In this document: positions 43,825 to 51,944 of the stretch, in pieces
How positions within the stretch are numbered: position 1 is the stretch's first letter
How the letters are laid out: the number at the start of each line of letters is the position of its first letter
Source of the DNA: an uncultured Roseiarcus sp.
Lineage (GTDB): Bacteria; Pseudomonadota; Alphaproteobacteria; Rhizobiales; Beijerinckiaceae
Reading direction: 5' to 3'
DNA length: 64,000 nt
Assembly: GCA_945957375.1 (NCBI GenBank)
Contig: CAMFKX010000001.1
Location: forward strand, 1 to 64,000
The notes under the pieces: generated by a model
The model's input: the letters and a program-made list of their open reading frames with translations, nothing else
What the model was told of the DNA's origin: nothing
Database searches by the model: none
Translations under genes and position numbers: made by a program

Positions 43825-44312
43825 GCGACATCAAGCCCAGAGACATCGAGGCGCTTCTGGAAACCTTCGAGGCTTCCGACTGGAGCGAAATGAAGCTCAA
43901 GATCGACGGCCTCGAGATGTTTGTGTCCAAGTCGCCCGACGGGCGCCCTGCGTCCGGTCCCGGCGACTGCGCAACCCCGGCAGCGCCGCTTGTCGCGTCG
44001 TCCGCGTCGACGCCCGCCCTGTCGCCCGCCGCGGTCGGCGTGACGCGGGCAGGCGCGCCCCCCGACCATTGGATCACGGTGCGCGCGCCAAACCTCGGCA
44101 CATTCTATCGCTCGCCGAAGCCGGGCGCTCCGCCCTACGTCAAGATTGGCCAGCACGTCGACTCGGACGACGAAGTCTGCCTGATCGAAGTGATGAAACT
44201 GTTCACCACCGTGCTCGCAGGCGCCTCGGGAGTCGTTCGTCAGGTGTTGGTCGAGGACGCCGAGCTCGTCGAATTCGATCAGGCGCTCTTTCTGTTAGAA
44301 CCCGCCGCCTGA
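43821..44312 (+). CDS. Biotin carboxyl carrier protein
   Basis: AccB-like carrier of 163 residues. The N-terminal domain (RDIEALLETFEASDWSEMKLKI) resembles AccB; a Pro/Ala-rich linker follows, then the biotinyl domain. The biotin site reads IEVMKLFTTV with Lys126, so Val replaces the Ala of the usual EAMKM/L. It overlaps the PPDK-like gene and is one base from the biotin carboxylase gene. It carries carboxybiotin to the carboxyltransferase encoded at 45684. Confidence 0.9.
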   Translation: MSDIKPRDIEALLETFEASDWSEMKLKIDGLEMFVSKSPDGRPASGPGDCATPAAPLVASSASTPALSPAAVGVTRAGAPPDHWITVRAPNLGTFYRSPKPGAPPYVKIGQHVDSDDEVCLIEVMKLFTTVLAGASGVVRQVLVEDAELVEFDQALFLLEPAA

Positions 44313-44313
44313 G

Positions 44314-45681
44314 ATGCCCCTCAGCCGAGTCCTCGTCGCCAACCGGGGCGAAATCGCCCTGCGCATCGTGCGCGCAGCAAAGAGCCTCGGCGTGGAGACG
44401 GTGCTCGCGGCGTCGGTTGCGGATCGGGAAAGTCTCGCGGCGCGGGAGGCGGACCGCGTGGTGACGCTCGGCCCCGCGCCGGCGCGCGCCTCTTATCTCG
44501 ACGCCAATCTTGTCGTGCATGCCGCGAAGGCCACAGGCTGCGACGCCCTGCATCCGGGCTATGGTTTTCTGTCCGAACGCGCTGCGCTCGCCAGGCTTTG
44601 CGAGGATCACGGCATCGCCTTCGTGGGTCCGGCCTCCGCCTCGATCGAGGCGGTCGGCGACAAGCTCGCCGCCCGCCGTCTCGCCAAGAGCGCGGGCGTG
44701 CCGATGACGCCGGGCAGCGCGAAGCTGGCAAGCGCCCAGGAAGCCGTCGCCTTCGCGTCGGAGGTCGGATTTCCGGTCGTCACCAAGGCTTCGGCCGGCG
44801 GCGGCGGGCGCGGAATGGTTGTCGCACGCGACGCGAAGTCGCTCGCCGCCGGTTTCGAGCGCGCCTCCACCGAAGCCAAGGAAGCCTTCGGCGACGGCAC
44901 GCTCTACCTCGAGCGCTACGTTGAGCGCGCGCGCCATGTCGAAGTGCAGGTGCTGGGCCTCGGCGACGGCCGCGTGCTGCATTTCGGCGAGCGCGACTGC
45001 TCGATGCAGCGCCGCTATCAGAAGATGATCGAAGAGGCGCCCGCGGCCGCGATGCCCAACGCGACGCGGGCGCGCCTGCACAAGGCGGCCGTCGAACTCC
45101 TGTCGTCGATCCGCTACCGCAACGCCGGGACGGTCGAGTTCCTGTACGACGTCGAGCGCGACGACTTCTATTTCATGGAGGTCAACGCGCGCATCCAGGT
45201 CGAGCATCCGGTCTCGGAGATGACGTCCGGCGTCGATCTGGTCAAACTTCAACTCGAAGTCGCCGGAGGCGTGTTGCCGCCGGTCACGCAGCGCGACATC
45301 GTTCCGCACGGCCACGCAATCGAGGCGCGCATCCTTGCCGAGGATCCCCGGCGCGGCTTCCTGCCGTGCCCCGGACGCGTCACCCGATGGCGGCCGCCCC
45401 ACGGCGAAGGCGTTCGGATCGACACGGCGATCGAAGAAGGCACGCTCGTTCCGCCTTACTACGACAGCATGATCGCCAAGCTGATCGTGCACGCGCCCGA
45501 TAGGCCGCACGCGGTCCGGCGTTTGCGCGATGCGCTGGACGCGTTCGAAATCGAGGGCGTGGCGACGAATATCGAGTTGCTGCGCGCCGTCGCCGCGCAT
45601 CCCGACTTTTTCGAGAACCGCCTGGACACGCGCTGGCTCGAGACCGTTTTCCTTCCGCATTACGGCCAGCAAGAGGGGTAG
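44314..45681 (+). CDS. Biotin carboxylase (AccC-type)
   Basis: ATP-grasp biotin carboxylase, 455 residues, about the usual length. VLVANRGEIALRIVRAAKSLG starts the protein; KASAGGGGRGMVV near residue 152 is the ATP-binding glycine loop; FMEVNARIQVEHPVSEMTSG near residue 290 is the catalytic EVNxRxQVEH block. It uses bicarbonate and ATP to carboxylate biotin on the neighbouring carrier. Being stand-alone and paired with BCCP and a different carboxyltransferase, it is not part of fatty-acid synthesis by context. Confidence 0.93.
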   Translation: MPLSRVLVANRGEIALRIVRAAKSLGVETVLAASVADRESLAAREADRVVTLGPAPARASYLDANLVVHAAKATGCDALHPGYGFLSERAALARLCEDHGIAFVGPASASIEAVGDKLAARRLAKSAGVPMTPGSAKLASAQEAVAFASEVGFPVVTKASAGGGGRGMVVARDAKSLAAGFERASTEAKEAFGDGTLYLERYVERARHVEVQVLGLGDGRVLHFGERDCSMQRRYQKMIEEAPAAAMPNATRARLHKAAVELLSSIRYRNAGTVEFLYDVERDDFYFMEVNARIQVEHPVSEMTSGVDLVKLQLEVAGGVLPPVTQRDIVPHGHAIEARILAEDPRRGFLPCPGRVTRWRPPHGEGVRIDTAIEEGTLVPPYYDSMIAKLIVHAPDRPHAVRRLRDALDAFEIEGVATNIELLRAVAAHPDFFENRLDTRWLETVFLPHYGQQEG

Positions 45682-45683
45682 TT

Positions 45684-47147
45684 ATGGCCCATATCGAATT
45701 TCTCGACGAGACAATGCGCGACGGCCAGCAGAGTCTCTGGGGCATGCGCATGCAGGCCGGCATGGCGCTGCCGGTGGCGCCGCTGATCGACCGCAGCGGT
45801 TTCCGCGTCATCGATCTCGCCGGCTCGTCGCTGTTCGAGGTGATGATCCGCACCTGTCGGGAAAATCCCTGGGAGGGGCTCGACCTGCTCGTTCAGGCGA
45901 TGCCGCGCACCCGCATCCGCGGCGGCATGCGCTCGAACGCGTCCGTCACATTCGGCGTGACGCCGGATTCTCTGATGGACGCGTGGATGCGCCAGCTCAA
46001 CCGACACGGCTGCCGCAGCTTCTGGATCTATGACGTCCTGTTCAACATCGACAAGATGCACCGCCTCGCCAAGGTCGCGAAGGAGTTCGGCTCGGAGGTC
46101 GCCGGCGCGATCATGTTCGCGCTGTCCCCCGTTCACACCGACGCCTACTACGCCGACAAGGCCGACAAGCTTTCGGCTTCGCCCGACATCGACACGCTGC
46201 TGCTCTACGACACCGCCGGAGTGCTGGACAAGGAAAGGCTGCAGACGCTTGTGCCGGCCATCAAGGCCAGCGCACGCGGCAAGCCGATCGAATTTCACGC
46301 CAACAACATCCTTGGCCAGTCCGCAAAGGCCTATCTCGACGCCATCGATCTCGGCGTGTCGATCCTGCATACGGCGAGCCGTCCCATGGCGAACGGCCCG
46401 TCGGTGCCTTCGACCGAGATCATGCTTCACAACGTCGAACTGCTGGGCCACACCCACAGCATCGACAAGTCGCTGCTGCCGCCGGTCGCCGAGCATTTCG
46501 AGAAGGTCGGGAAGGCTGCAGGATTTCTCGTCAACCAGCACAACGAATACGACGTGCTGTCGATCCGTCATCAGATTCCGGGAGGCATGACCGGGACGCT
46601 GAAGGCGCAGCTCGCGCAGCACAACATGACCGACAAGCTCGACGAGGTGCTGCGCGAGACCGCCGAGGTCCGTCGCGACCTCGGCTATCCCGGCATGGCG
46701 ACTCCGTTCAGCCAGCTTGTCGGTATCCAGGCCGTGCTCAACGTCGTCACCGGCGAGCGCTACAGCATCGTCCCGGACGAGGTGATCCAGTACGCCGCAG
46801 GCTTCTATGGAGAGACGGTCGCGCCGATCGATCCCAACGTGCTGGACAAGATCATGAGTTCGCCGCGGGCGAGGCCAGTGGTCGCGAACCCGCCCGAGCA
46901 GCCGACCATCGAGGAGCTGCGCAAGCGCTACGGGACAGACAACGACGACGAGCTCATCCTGCGCGCGTTGGTTCCCGAGCCGGACCTCGAGAAGATGCGA
47001 GCGGCCGGTGCGGTCAAGCGCGATTATCCGACCCTCTCGTCGCCGGAGCTCGAGCAGGTGCAGAAGCTGATGCGCGCAGCCCGGTCGCCGGTCGTGCAGC
47101 TGCGCACGGCGACGATGTCGCTGGAACTCCATCGCCAGGCCGGCTAG
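45684..47147 (+). CDS. Carboxyltransferase of the pyruvate-carboxylase/oxaloacetate-decarboxylase fold with altered metal site
   Basis: DRE-TIM carboxyltransferase of 487 residues, the acceptor-carboxylating subunit. It starts IEFLDETMRDGQQSLWGMRM with Asp13 matching the metal-binding Asp of pyruvate carboxylase. Two ligands differ: where that family has a carbamylated Lys (KDMAG), this protein has Tyr175 (LYDTAG), and where it has HxHD, this protein reads His205-Ala-Asn207-Asn208. The helical region to residue 470 matches PYC_OADA. So pyruvate is unlikely to be the acceptor. Two bases separate it from the biotin carboxylase gene, and a thiolase follows 16 bp later. Confidence 0.85.
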   Translation: MAHIEFLDETMRDGQQSLWGMRMQAGMALPVAPLIDRSGFRVIDLAGSSLFEVMIRTCRENPWEGLDLLVQAMPRTRIRGGMRSNASVTFGVTPDSLMDAWMRQLNRHGCRSFWIYDVLFNIDKMHRLAKVAKEFGSEVAGAIMFALSPVHTDAYYADKADKLSASPDIDTLLLYDTAGVLDKERLQTLVPAIKASARGKPIEFHANNILGQSAKAYLDAIDLGVSILHTASRPMANGPSVPSTEIMLHNVELLGHTHSIDKSLLPPVAEHFEKVGKAAGFLVNQHNEYDVLSIRHQIPGGMTGTLKAQLAQHNMTDKLDEVLRETAEVRRDLGYPGMATPFSQLVGIQAVLNVVTGERYSIVPDEVIQYAAGFYGETVAPIDPNVLDKIMSSPRARPVVANPPEQPTIEELRKRYGTDNDDELILRALVPEPDLEKMRAAGAVKRDYPTLSSPELEQVQKLMRAARSPVVQLRTATMSLELHRQAG

Positions 47148-47163
47148 GTCCGAGGACAACGCC

Positions 47164-48357
47164 ATGCGCAGAGCCGTCATGGTCGATGTCGTGCGGTCGC
47201 CATTCGGGCGCGGCCGGGCAGGCGGCGCGCTGTCGACATTGCACCCGGTCGACCTTTACGCCGCGGTGTTGCGAGCCCTGATCGCCCGAACCGGCGTCGA
47301 CCCGGCGTTGATCGAGGACGTGATCACCGGCTGCGTCATCCAGGTGGCCGAGCAGTCGGGCAACATTGGGCGGCAGGCCGTCCTTGCAGCCGGGCTTCCC
47401 GAGAGCGTGCCGGCCGTCACGCTCGACCGCAAGTGCGGTTCCGCGCAGCAGGCGGTCGACTTCGCGGCGCAGGGCGTCATCGCAGGCGCCTACGACTGCG
47501 TGATCGCCGGAGGCGTGGAGATGATGAGTCTCGTGCCGATGAAGATCAACCGCATGGGGAAGGACAATGAGGGCCCCCTGTTTCATCGACGCTATCCAGA
47601 CGGCATGGTGCGACAGGGAATCTCGGCCGAGTTGATCGCGGCGCGCTGGAGCGTCGGCCGAGATGAGATGGACGCCTTCGCCCTGGACTCGCACAGGCGC
47701 GCGCTCGCGGCCGAGGACGCGGGCGTCACGCAGCGCGCCCTGGCGCCTGTCGAGGCGCCGCTGCCGGATGGGGGCTTTGTGCGCGTGGAGCGCGACGAGG
47801 GTCCGCGGCGCGACACCTCGCTCGAAAGGCTCGCCTCGTTGAAGCCCGCCTTCGAGGACCCGGCGGCCGCGGCGCGCTTTCCGCAGATCCGCTGGAGCGT
47901 CACCGCGGGCAATGCGAGCCAGGTCACCGACGGCTCCTCGGCCATTCTGATCGCCGAGGAGGCCTTCGCGCTCCGGCACGGCCTGAAGCCGCGCGCGGCG
48001 ATCACCCATTTCGCAGTCGCGGGCGATGATCCGATCCTGATGCTGACCGCGGTCATTCCGGCGACGCGCAAGCTTCTTCAGCGAGCCGGGCTCGGGATCG
48101 ACCGGATCGACGCCTTCGAAGTCAACGAAGCCTTCGCTTCGGTCGTGCTCGCCTGGATGCGCGAGACCGGCGCCGATCCGGCGCGGGTCAACCCCTATGG
48201 CGGCGCCATCGCGCTCGGTCATCCCGTCGGGGCCTCGGGCGGCCGTCTGCTTGCGAATCTGCTTGCGCGGCTCGAAGAGAGCGGCGGCCGCTACGGCCTC
48301 CAGACGATGTGCGAGTCCGGCGGCATGGCGAACGCGACGCTGATCGAGCGGCTTTGA
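47164..48357 (+). CDS. Acetyl-CoA acyltransferase (thiolase)
   Basis: Complete thiolase, 397 residues. LDRKCGSAQQA carries nucleophile Cys91, GGAIALGHPVGASGGR the His, and MCESGGMANATL the second Cys near residue 380. It cleaves a beta-ketoacyl-CoA to acetyl-CoA and a shorter acyl-CoA. Being last in the carboxylase operon, it fits with cleavage of a beta-keto product made by carboxylation and CoA activation. Convergent with the SDR at 48365, with seven bases between. Confidence 0.92.
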   Translation: MRRAVMVDVVRSPFGRGRAGGALSTLHPVDLYAAVLRALIARTGVDPALIEDVITGCVIQVAEQSGNIGRQAVLAAGLPESVPAVTLDRKCGSAQQAVDFAAQGVIAGAYDCVIAGGVEMMSLVPMKINRMGKDNEGPLFHRRYPDGMVRQGISAELIAARWSVGRDEMDAFALDSHRRALAAEDAGVTQRALAPVEAPLPDGGFVRVERDEGPRRDTSLERLASLKPAFEDPAAAARFPQIRWSVTAGNASQVTDGSSAILIAEEAFALRHGLKPRAAITHFAVAGDDPILMLTAVIPATRKLLQRAGLGIDRIDAFEVNEAFASVVLAWMRETGADPARVNPYGGAIALGHPVGASGGRLLANLLARLEESGGRYGLQTMCESGGMANATLIERL

Positions 48358-48364
48358 CCGGCGG

Positions 48365-49105
48365 TCAGGCGCTCAGGTTCGCGCCGCCGTTGACGAACAT
48401 CACCTGTCCCTGAACGAACTCCGCCTCCGGCGAGGCGAGCCAGCGCATCAGGTTTGTGTAGTCGCTGTCGACGACGCCTCGACCGGAGGGATTGTGGCTT
48501 GCCGACGCGCGCACCACCTCGCCGGCGCCGGGGCCGAACAATGCGCGCACGGCGTCGGTCTCGACGATCGCGGGCGCAATGGCGTTGATCCGTATGCCTT
48601 TCGGCGCGAGCTCGACGGCGAGGTAGCGGATGAGGCTCTCCGCCAGCGCTTTCGCGACTCCGACCGCCGCGTAATTGGGAACGACAATGCGGCCGCCGCG
48701 GCTCGTCAGGTAGAACACGGTCGAGCCGCGCTGCATCAGCGGCAACGCCGCCTGGACGAGAAAGAGCAAGCTCGTGCCGTTTGTCGTCACGGCGCGCGTG
48801 AAGCGCGCGGCGTCCGCGTCGAGCGCCGTGGTCGCATAGGCGTCCACCGCACAGTGGACGAGCTGGTCGATCGTGCAGCCTTTCGCGCGCGCCGCCTCGA
48901 CCAGCGCGCCGCAGCCCTCGGGCGTTCCCGCATCGGCTTTGACCAGATGGGGCCGTCCGCCCGCCGCCGCGACCGCCTCGGCGGCGTGGGCGGCGGCGGC
49001 TTCGTCGCTGTGGTAGCCAAGAAAGACATCGCCGGAGTCGCGCGCGAACGCCTTTGCGATCGCCAGCCCGATGCCCTTGGTTCCGCCGGCGATCACAATC
49101 GTCAT
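48365..49105 (-). CDS. SDR-family oxidoreductase with FabI-type Yx6K site
   Basis: Short-chain dehydrogenase of 246 residues, paralogue of 8355-9092. AGGTKGIGLAIAKAFA is the cofactor motif, and YAAVGVAK is Tyr-x6-Lys, the arrangement of enoyl-ACP reductase. FVQGQVMFVNGGANLSA closes the protein. Three bases after the GntR gene and downstream of the Zn-ADH, it is expressed as the third gene of that operon. Probably reduces an enoyl or keto intermediate. Confidence 0.84.
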   Translation of the reverse strand: MTIVIAGGTKGIGLAIAKAFARDSGDVFLGYHSDEAAAAHAAEAVAAAGGRPHLVKADAGTPEGCGALVEAARAKGCTIDQLVHCAVDAYATTALDADAARFTRAVTTNGTSLLFLVQAALPLMQRGSTVFYLTSRGGRIVVPNYAAVGVAKALAESLIRYLAVELAPKGIRINAIAPAIVETDAVRALFGPGAGEVVRASASHNPSGRGVVDSDYTNLMRWLASPEAEFVQGQVMFVNGGANLSA

Positions 49106-49108
49106 GAG

Positions 49109-49843
49109 TTACTCCGTTGCGCGCACGGCGGGGAAGGCTTCGTCCGGCAGGCGCATCAAACTCAGGCGCGTGCGCCGGATGTGCAGCGACGCGACCTTTG
49201 CCGCCCTCAGGCCATCGCCCGACAGGATCGTGTCCGTGATCGTCTGGTATTCCTTGAACTGCGTTTCTCGATCTCGCGGCGTAATATAGGCCTGGAACTG
49301 CATCCGGAGCAGATGGATCTGCATCAACGGCAACATTCGCAGCAGTTCGTGATTGCCGCCGATCTGCAGGATCGCGTCATAGAAGCTGCGACGCTCGTCG
49401 AGAAACGCGGCGGTGCCCCCGTCGTTTCGAAACGCGAGCAGACGGCGGAAGGCGTCCCGCATTTGCTCCGCGTTATCGCCTTCGGAGATGCGCTTGGCTG
49501 CGAGCTTGGCCATCAGGCCGACCAGCACTTCCAGCACCATCAGGCTGTCGTGGACCTCCGCGCGCGACAGCGCCCGGACATAGGCCCCGCGGTGGCGCGT
49601 GAGCGCCAGGACGCCTTCGGCGGCCAACCGCTTGAGCGCCTCGCGCACCGGGCCGCGGCTCACCTGATAGTCGCGCGTGAGGTCGGCTTCGATCAAACGC
49701 TGGCCCGGCACGTAAACGCCTGCGCGAATGGCTCTGACGATCGAGTCCACTACCCGGTCGGGCGAGGTCATGCCGGCCCGCTCGGCGGCCTCAGCCTTGG
49801 CGTCTCGCCTGGCCGGCGCGCCGACGCGGGTATCCATGTCCAT
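49109..49843 (-). CDS. GntR-family (FadR/FCD subfamily) transcriptional regulator
   Basis: Regulator of 244 residues. The N-terminal winged helix spans about residues 25-90 (RLIEADLTRDYQVSRGPVREALKRLAAEGVL), followed by an all-helical FCD ligand domain containing DSLMVLEVLVGLMAKLAAKRI and the late His residues. ATG 49843 is preferred; 49837 is also possible. FCD proteins bind TTGT/ACAA-type palindromes, and eight such sites occur across this block, one of them ahead of its own operon. It is the best candidate for the master regulator. Confidence 0.88.
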   Translation of the reverse strand: MDMDTRVGAPARRDAKAEAAERAGMTSPDRVVDSIVRAIRAGVYVPGQRLIEADLTRDYQVSRGPVREALKRLAAEGVLALTRHRGAYVRALSRAEVHDSLMVLEVLVGLMAKLAAKRISEGDNAEQMRDAFRRLLAFRNDGGTAAFLDERRSFYDAILQIGGNHELLRMLPLMQIHLLRMQFQAYITPRDRETQFKEYQTITDTILSGDGLRAAKVASLHIRRTRLSLMRLPDEAFPAVRATE

Positions 49844-49937
49844 TCGACCCTGTTCCCTTTTTCCACCAGTCAATTTCTGGATGAGAAAGAATTCCCGGGC
49901 TCCATAGTCGTCTACCCCGGAGCCATCAAGCAACATT

Positions 49938-49949
49938 CGTGCCCTACAA
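49938..49949. promoter_or_regulatory. Possible weak operator half-site
   Basis: TGCCCTACAAG near 49940 resembles half of the TTGTCCTACAA motif and lies between the ADH and GntR genes (49844-49958). It is too weak to be sure; the gap otherwise shows no gene. Confidence 0.25.
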
Positions 49950-49958
49950 GCTCGTCAA

Positions 49959-50996
49959 TTAGTCGTTGGGGCGCACCATCACCTTGATCTGGGTTTCCGG
50001 CTTTCGCAGCGCTTCAAAGGCCGCGGGCAGCGCGTCGAGACCGACGATGTCCGTAATCATCGGTCTGGGATCGACTCGGCCGGATTCGAGCAGGTCGAGC
50101 ACCAGACGCCAGTCGGGCCGACCGTATCCCAGAACGTAATGAATGTTCGCCTCTTTGAAGATCGCCGACATAGGGATCGCGGTATCCTCGACCATGCAGA
50201 CGCCCACGACCACGATGCGGCCCCAGGTTCGCGAGAGGTCGATCGCCTTCTGGATCATGCCAGGAACGCCGACGCATTCGAAGATGACGTCGGGCGGGCC
50301 TCCCGCCAGGTGGGCGAAGGCTTCGCCGACCTCTTCCTTCGACGGATCGATCACGCCTGTTGCGCCCATCGCGCCTGCCGCCTCGCGCCGAGCCGGGGCA
50401 TATTCGCTGACGATCACGTCCCGGGCGCCGGCGAGCTTCGCAAAGGTGGCGGTCGCCAGTCCGATCGGGCCCCCGCCCAGGATCAGAACGCGCTCGCCCA
50501 GCGCCACCTTGCCGCGGTTTACCGCATGGAGCCCGACCGCGAGCGGTTCGACCGCCGCGCCCTCGCGGCTCTTGACGGCGGACGGCAGTCGCAAGGCTTC
50601 CGTACAGCTGAACTTCACATACTCCGCGTAGCCGCCCTGGAACGAAGGATGGAATCCCGTCAGCGTGTTCTTCGGACACATGATTCCCATGTCGTCCTTG
50701 CATTTCATCAGGCCGATCTTGCGGCAGTCGTCACAGGCGTTGTTCGGAAGCGCGGTCGCCATCTCGCCGACCTTCCAGTCCGGGGAGCCCGACTCGACGA
50801 TTTCGCCGGCGAATTCGTGGCCGAGAATGGTGCCGTCGGGGACCACGAACACGCCGGGGTGGGTCGAGTGCAGATCGGAGCCGCAAATTCCGCAATAGTG
50901 GACTTTGAGCACGATCTCGCCACGCGCCGCCTGGGGCTTGGCGACCGTCTCGATCTGCAGCGGCTTGCCCAATTCGTGAAAGACGGCGGCTCGCAT
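49959..50996 (-). CDS. Zinc-dependent alcohol dehydrogenase (MDR)
   Basis: Medium-chain dehydrogenase, 345 residues. HYCGICGSDLHSTHPG and LGHEFAGEI carry catalytic-zinc ligands; NNACDDCRKIGLMKC gives a cluster of Cys typical of the structural zinc lobe; LGGGPIGLATATFAKL is the NAD-binding loop. ATG 50996 is chosen because GGGAAGGAG precedes it; an in-frame extension starts at 51047 inside the operator. First gene of the ADH-GntR-SDR operon. Likely oxidises a secondary alcohol or diol. Confidence 0.9.
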   Translation of the reverse strand: MRAAVFHELGKPLQIETVAKPQAARGEIVLKVHYCGICGSDLHSTHPGVFVVPDGTILGHEFAGEIVESGSPDWKVGEMATALPNNACDDCRKIGLMKCKDDMGIMCPKNTLTGFHPSFQGGYAEYVKFSCTEALRLPSAVKSREGAAVEPLAVGLHAVNRGKVALGERVLILGGGPIGLATATFAKLAGARDVIVSEYAPARREAAGAMGATGVIDPSKEEVGEAFAHLAGGPPDVIFECVGVPGMIQKAIDLSRTWGRIVVVGVCMVEDTAIPMSAIFKEANIHYVLGYGRPDWRLVLDLLESGRVDPRPMITDIVGLDALPAAFEALRKPETQIKVMVRPND

Positions 50997-51041
50997 GGTT
51001 GTCTCCTTCCCTTGGCGTCTGGAACTGGCGGATTTTTCCGC

Positions 51042-51070
51042 TTCCATGTCCTACAACTTTTTCATACAAT
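51042..51070. promoter_or_regulatory. Divergent operator pair and promoter, ADH/SDR gap
   Basis: Direct copies ATGTCCTACAA (51046-51056) and TTTTCATACAA (51059-51069) lie 13 bp apart. A plus-strand -35 TTCCAT (51042-51047) and -10 TACAAT (51065-51070), spacing 17, read toward the SDR at 51129; both copies sit inside the promoter. The GntR operon diverges from the same gap, which suggests autoregulation. Confidence 0.65.
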
Positions 51071-51128
51071 AACGTCAGGCGACAAGAATGTCCAGACACG
51101 GACACACTGTCGACCCAGGGAGGAACCA

Positions 51129-51911
51129 ATGGACCGGGTGAAAGGCAAGATTGCGCTCATCACAGGTGCGGGAACCGGCGTCGGTCGGGCGTGCATGAAA
51201 TTGTTTGCGCAGGAAGGCGCAAAGGTCGTCGGCGTCTCGCGCACGCAGAGCAATCTCGACGAAACGCTCGCCCAGGTGAAGGCGGCCGGCGGCGAGGGCG
51301 CGGTCGTCGCGGCGGATCTTGCAACCTCCGCCGGCGCGGAAAAGGCGGTCGCTGCGGCGCTCGCGGCGTACGGCCGGATCGACATTCTCGTCAATTGCGC
51401 CGGCGTCGGCTATTCCTGGCTGGACAAGAGCCCGGGTTCGATGGGGCCGGTCGACGACACGACCCCCGAGAAGTGGGCCGAGGTGATGGCGATCAATCTC
51501 GACTCGCTCTTTCACATGTGCCGGCTGACGATCCCGCAGATGAAGAAGCAGGGCGGCGGCGCGATCGTCAACGTGACCAGCATTTCCGGCATCCAGGGCC
51601 TCCCCGTCGCCCACACCTACACCGCGGCCAAGGGCGGCGCGATCAATCTCACCCGCTCGATCGCGATCACCTATTGCGACGACAACATCCGTTGCAATTG
51701 CATCGCGCCCGGCTTCATCGCCACGCCGATGGTCGCCTCCGTGCTCGGCATGTTCGACGACCCGCAGATGGCCGATCGCCTGACGCCGATGAAGCGGCCG
51801 GGCACGCCGGAAGAGATGGCCTACGCCTGCCTCTATCTCGGCTCGGACGAGTCGACCTATTGCCAGGGCGCGGTTCTGGTCGTGGACGGCGGCACGACGG
51901 CGCGGCAGTAG
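51129..51911 (+). CDS. SDR-family oxidoreductase
   Basis: Short-chain dehydrogenase of 260 residues with TGAGTGVGRACMKLFA, VNCAGVGYSW in place of NNAG, VTSISGIQG and catalytic YTAAK. The C-terminal QGAVLVVDGG is typical. ATG 51129 has GGGAGGAACCA upstream. First gene of the SDR-HAD operon; the pair may oxidise a hydroxy group to a ketone during beta-oxidation. Confidence 0.88.
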   Translation: MDRVKGKIALITGAGTGVGRACMKLFAQEGAKVVGVSRTQSNLDETLAQVKAAGGEGAVVAADLATSAGAEKAVAAALAAYGRIDILVNCAGVGYSWLDKSPGSMGPVDDTTPEKWAEVMAINLDSLFHMCRLTIPQMKKQGGGAIVNVTSISGIQGLPVAHTYTAAKGGAINLTRSIAITYCDDNIRCNCIAPGFIATPMVASVLGMFDDPQMADRLTPMKRPGTPEEMAYACLYLGSDESTYCQGAVLVVDGGTTARQ

Positions 51912-51944
51912 CGTTCGTTCGCGGATCGAAGGGACCACAACGCC

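Noticed and set aside
43821-47147. Acetyl-CoA, propionyl-CoA or pyruvate carboxylase
   Set aside because: No AccA/AccD or crotonase-type beta subunit is present, and the carboxyltransferase lacks the Lys and His metal ligands of pyruvate carboxylase.
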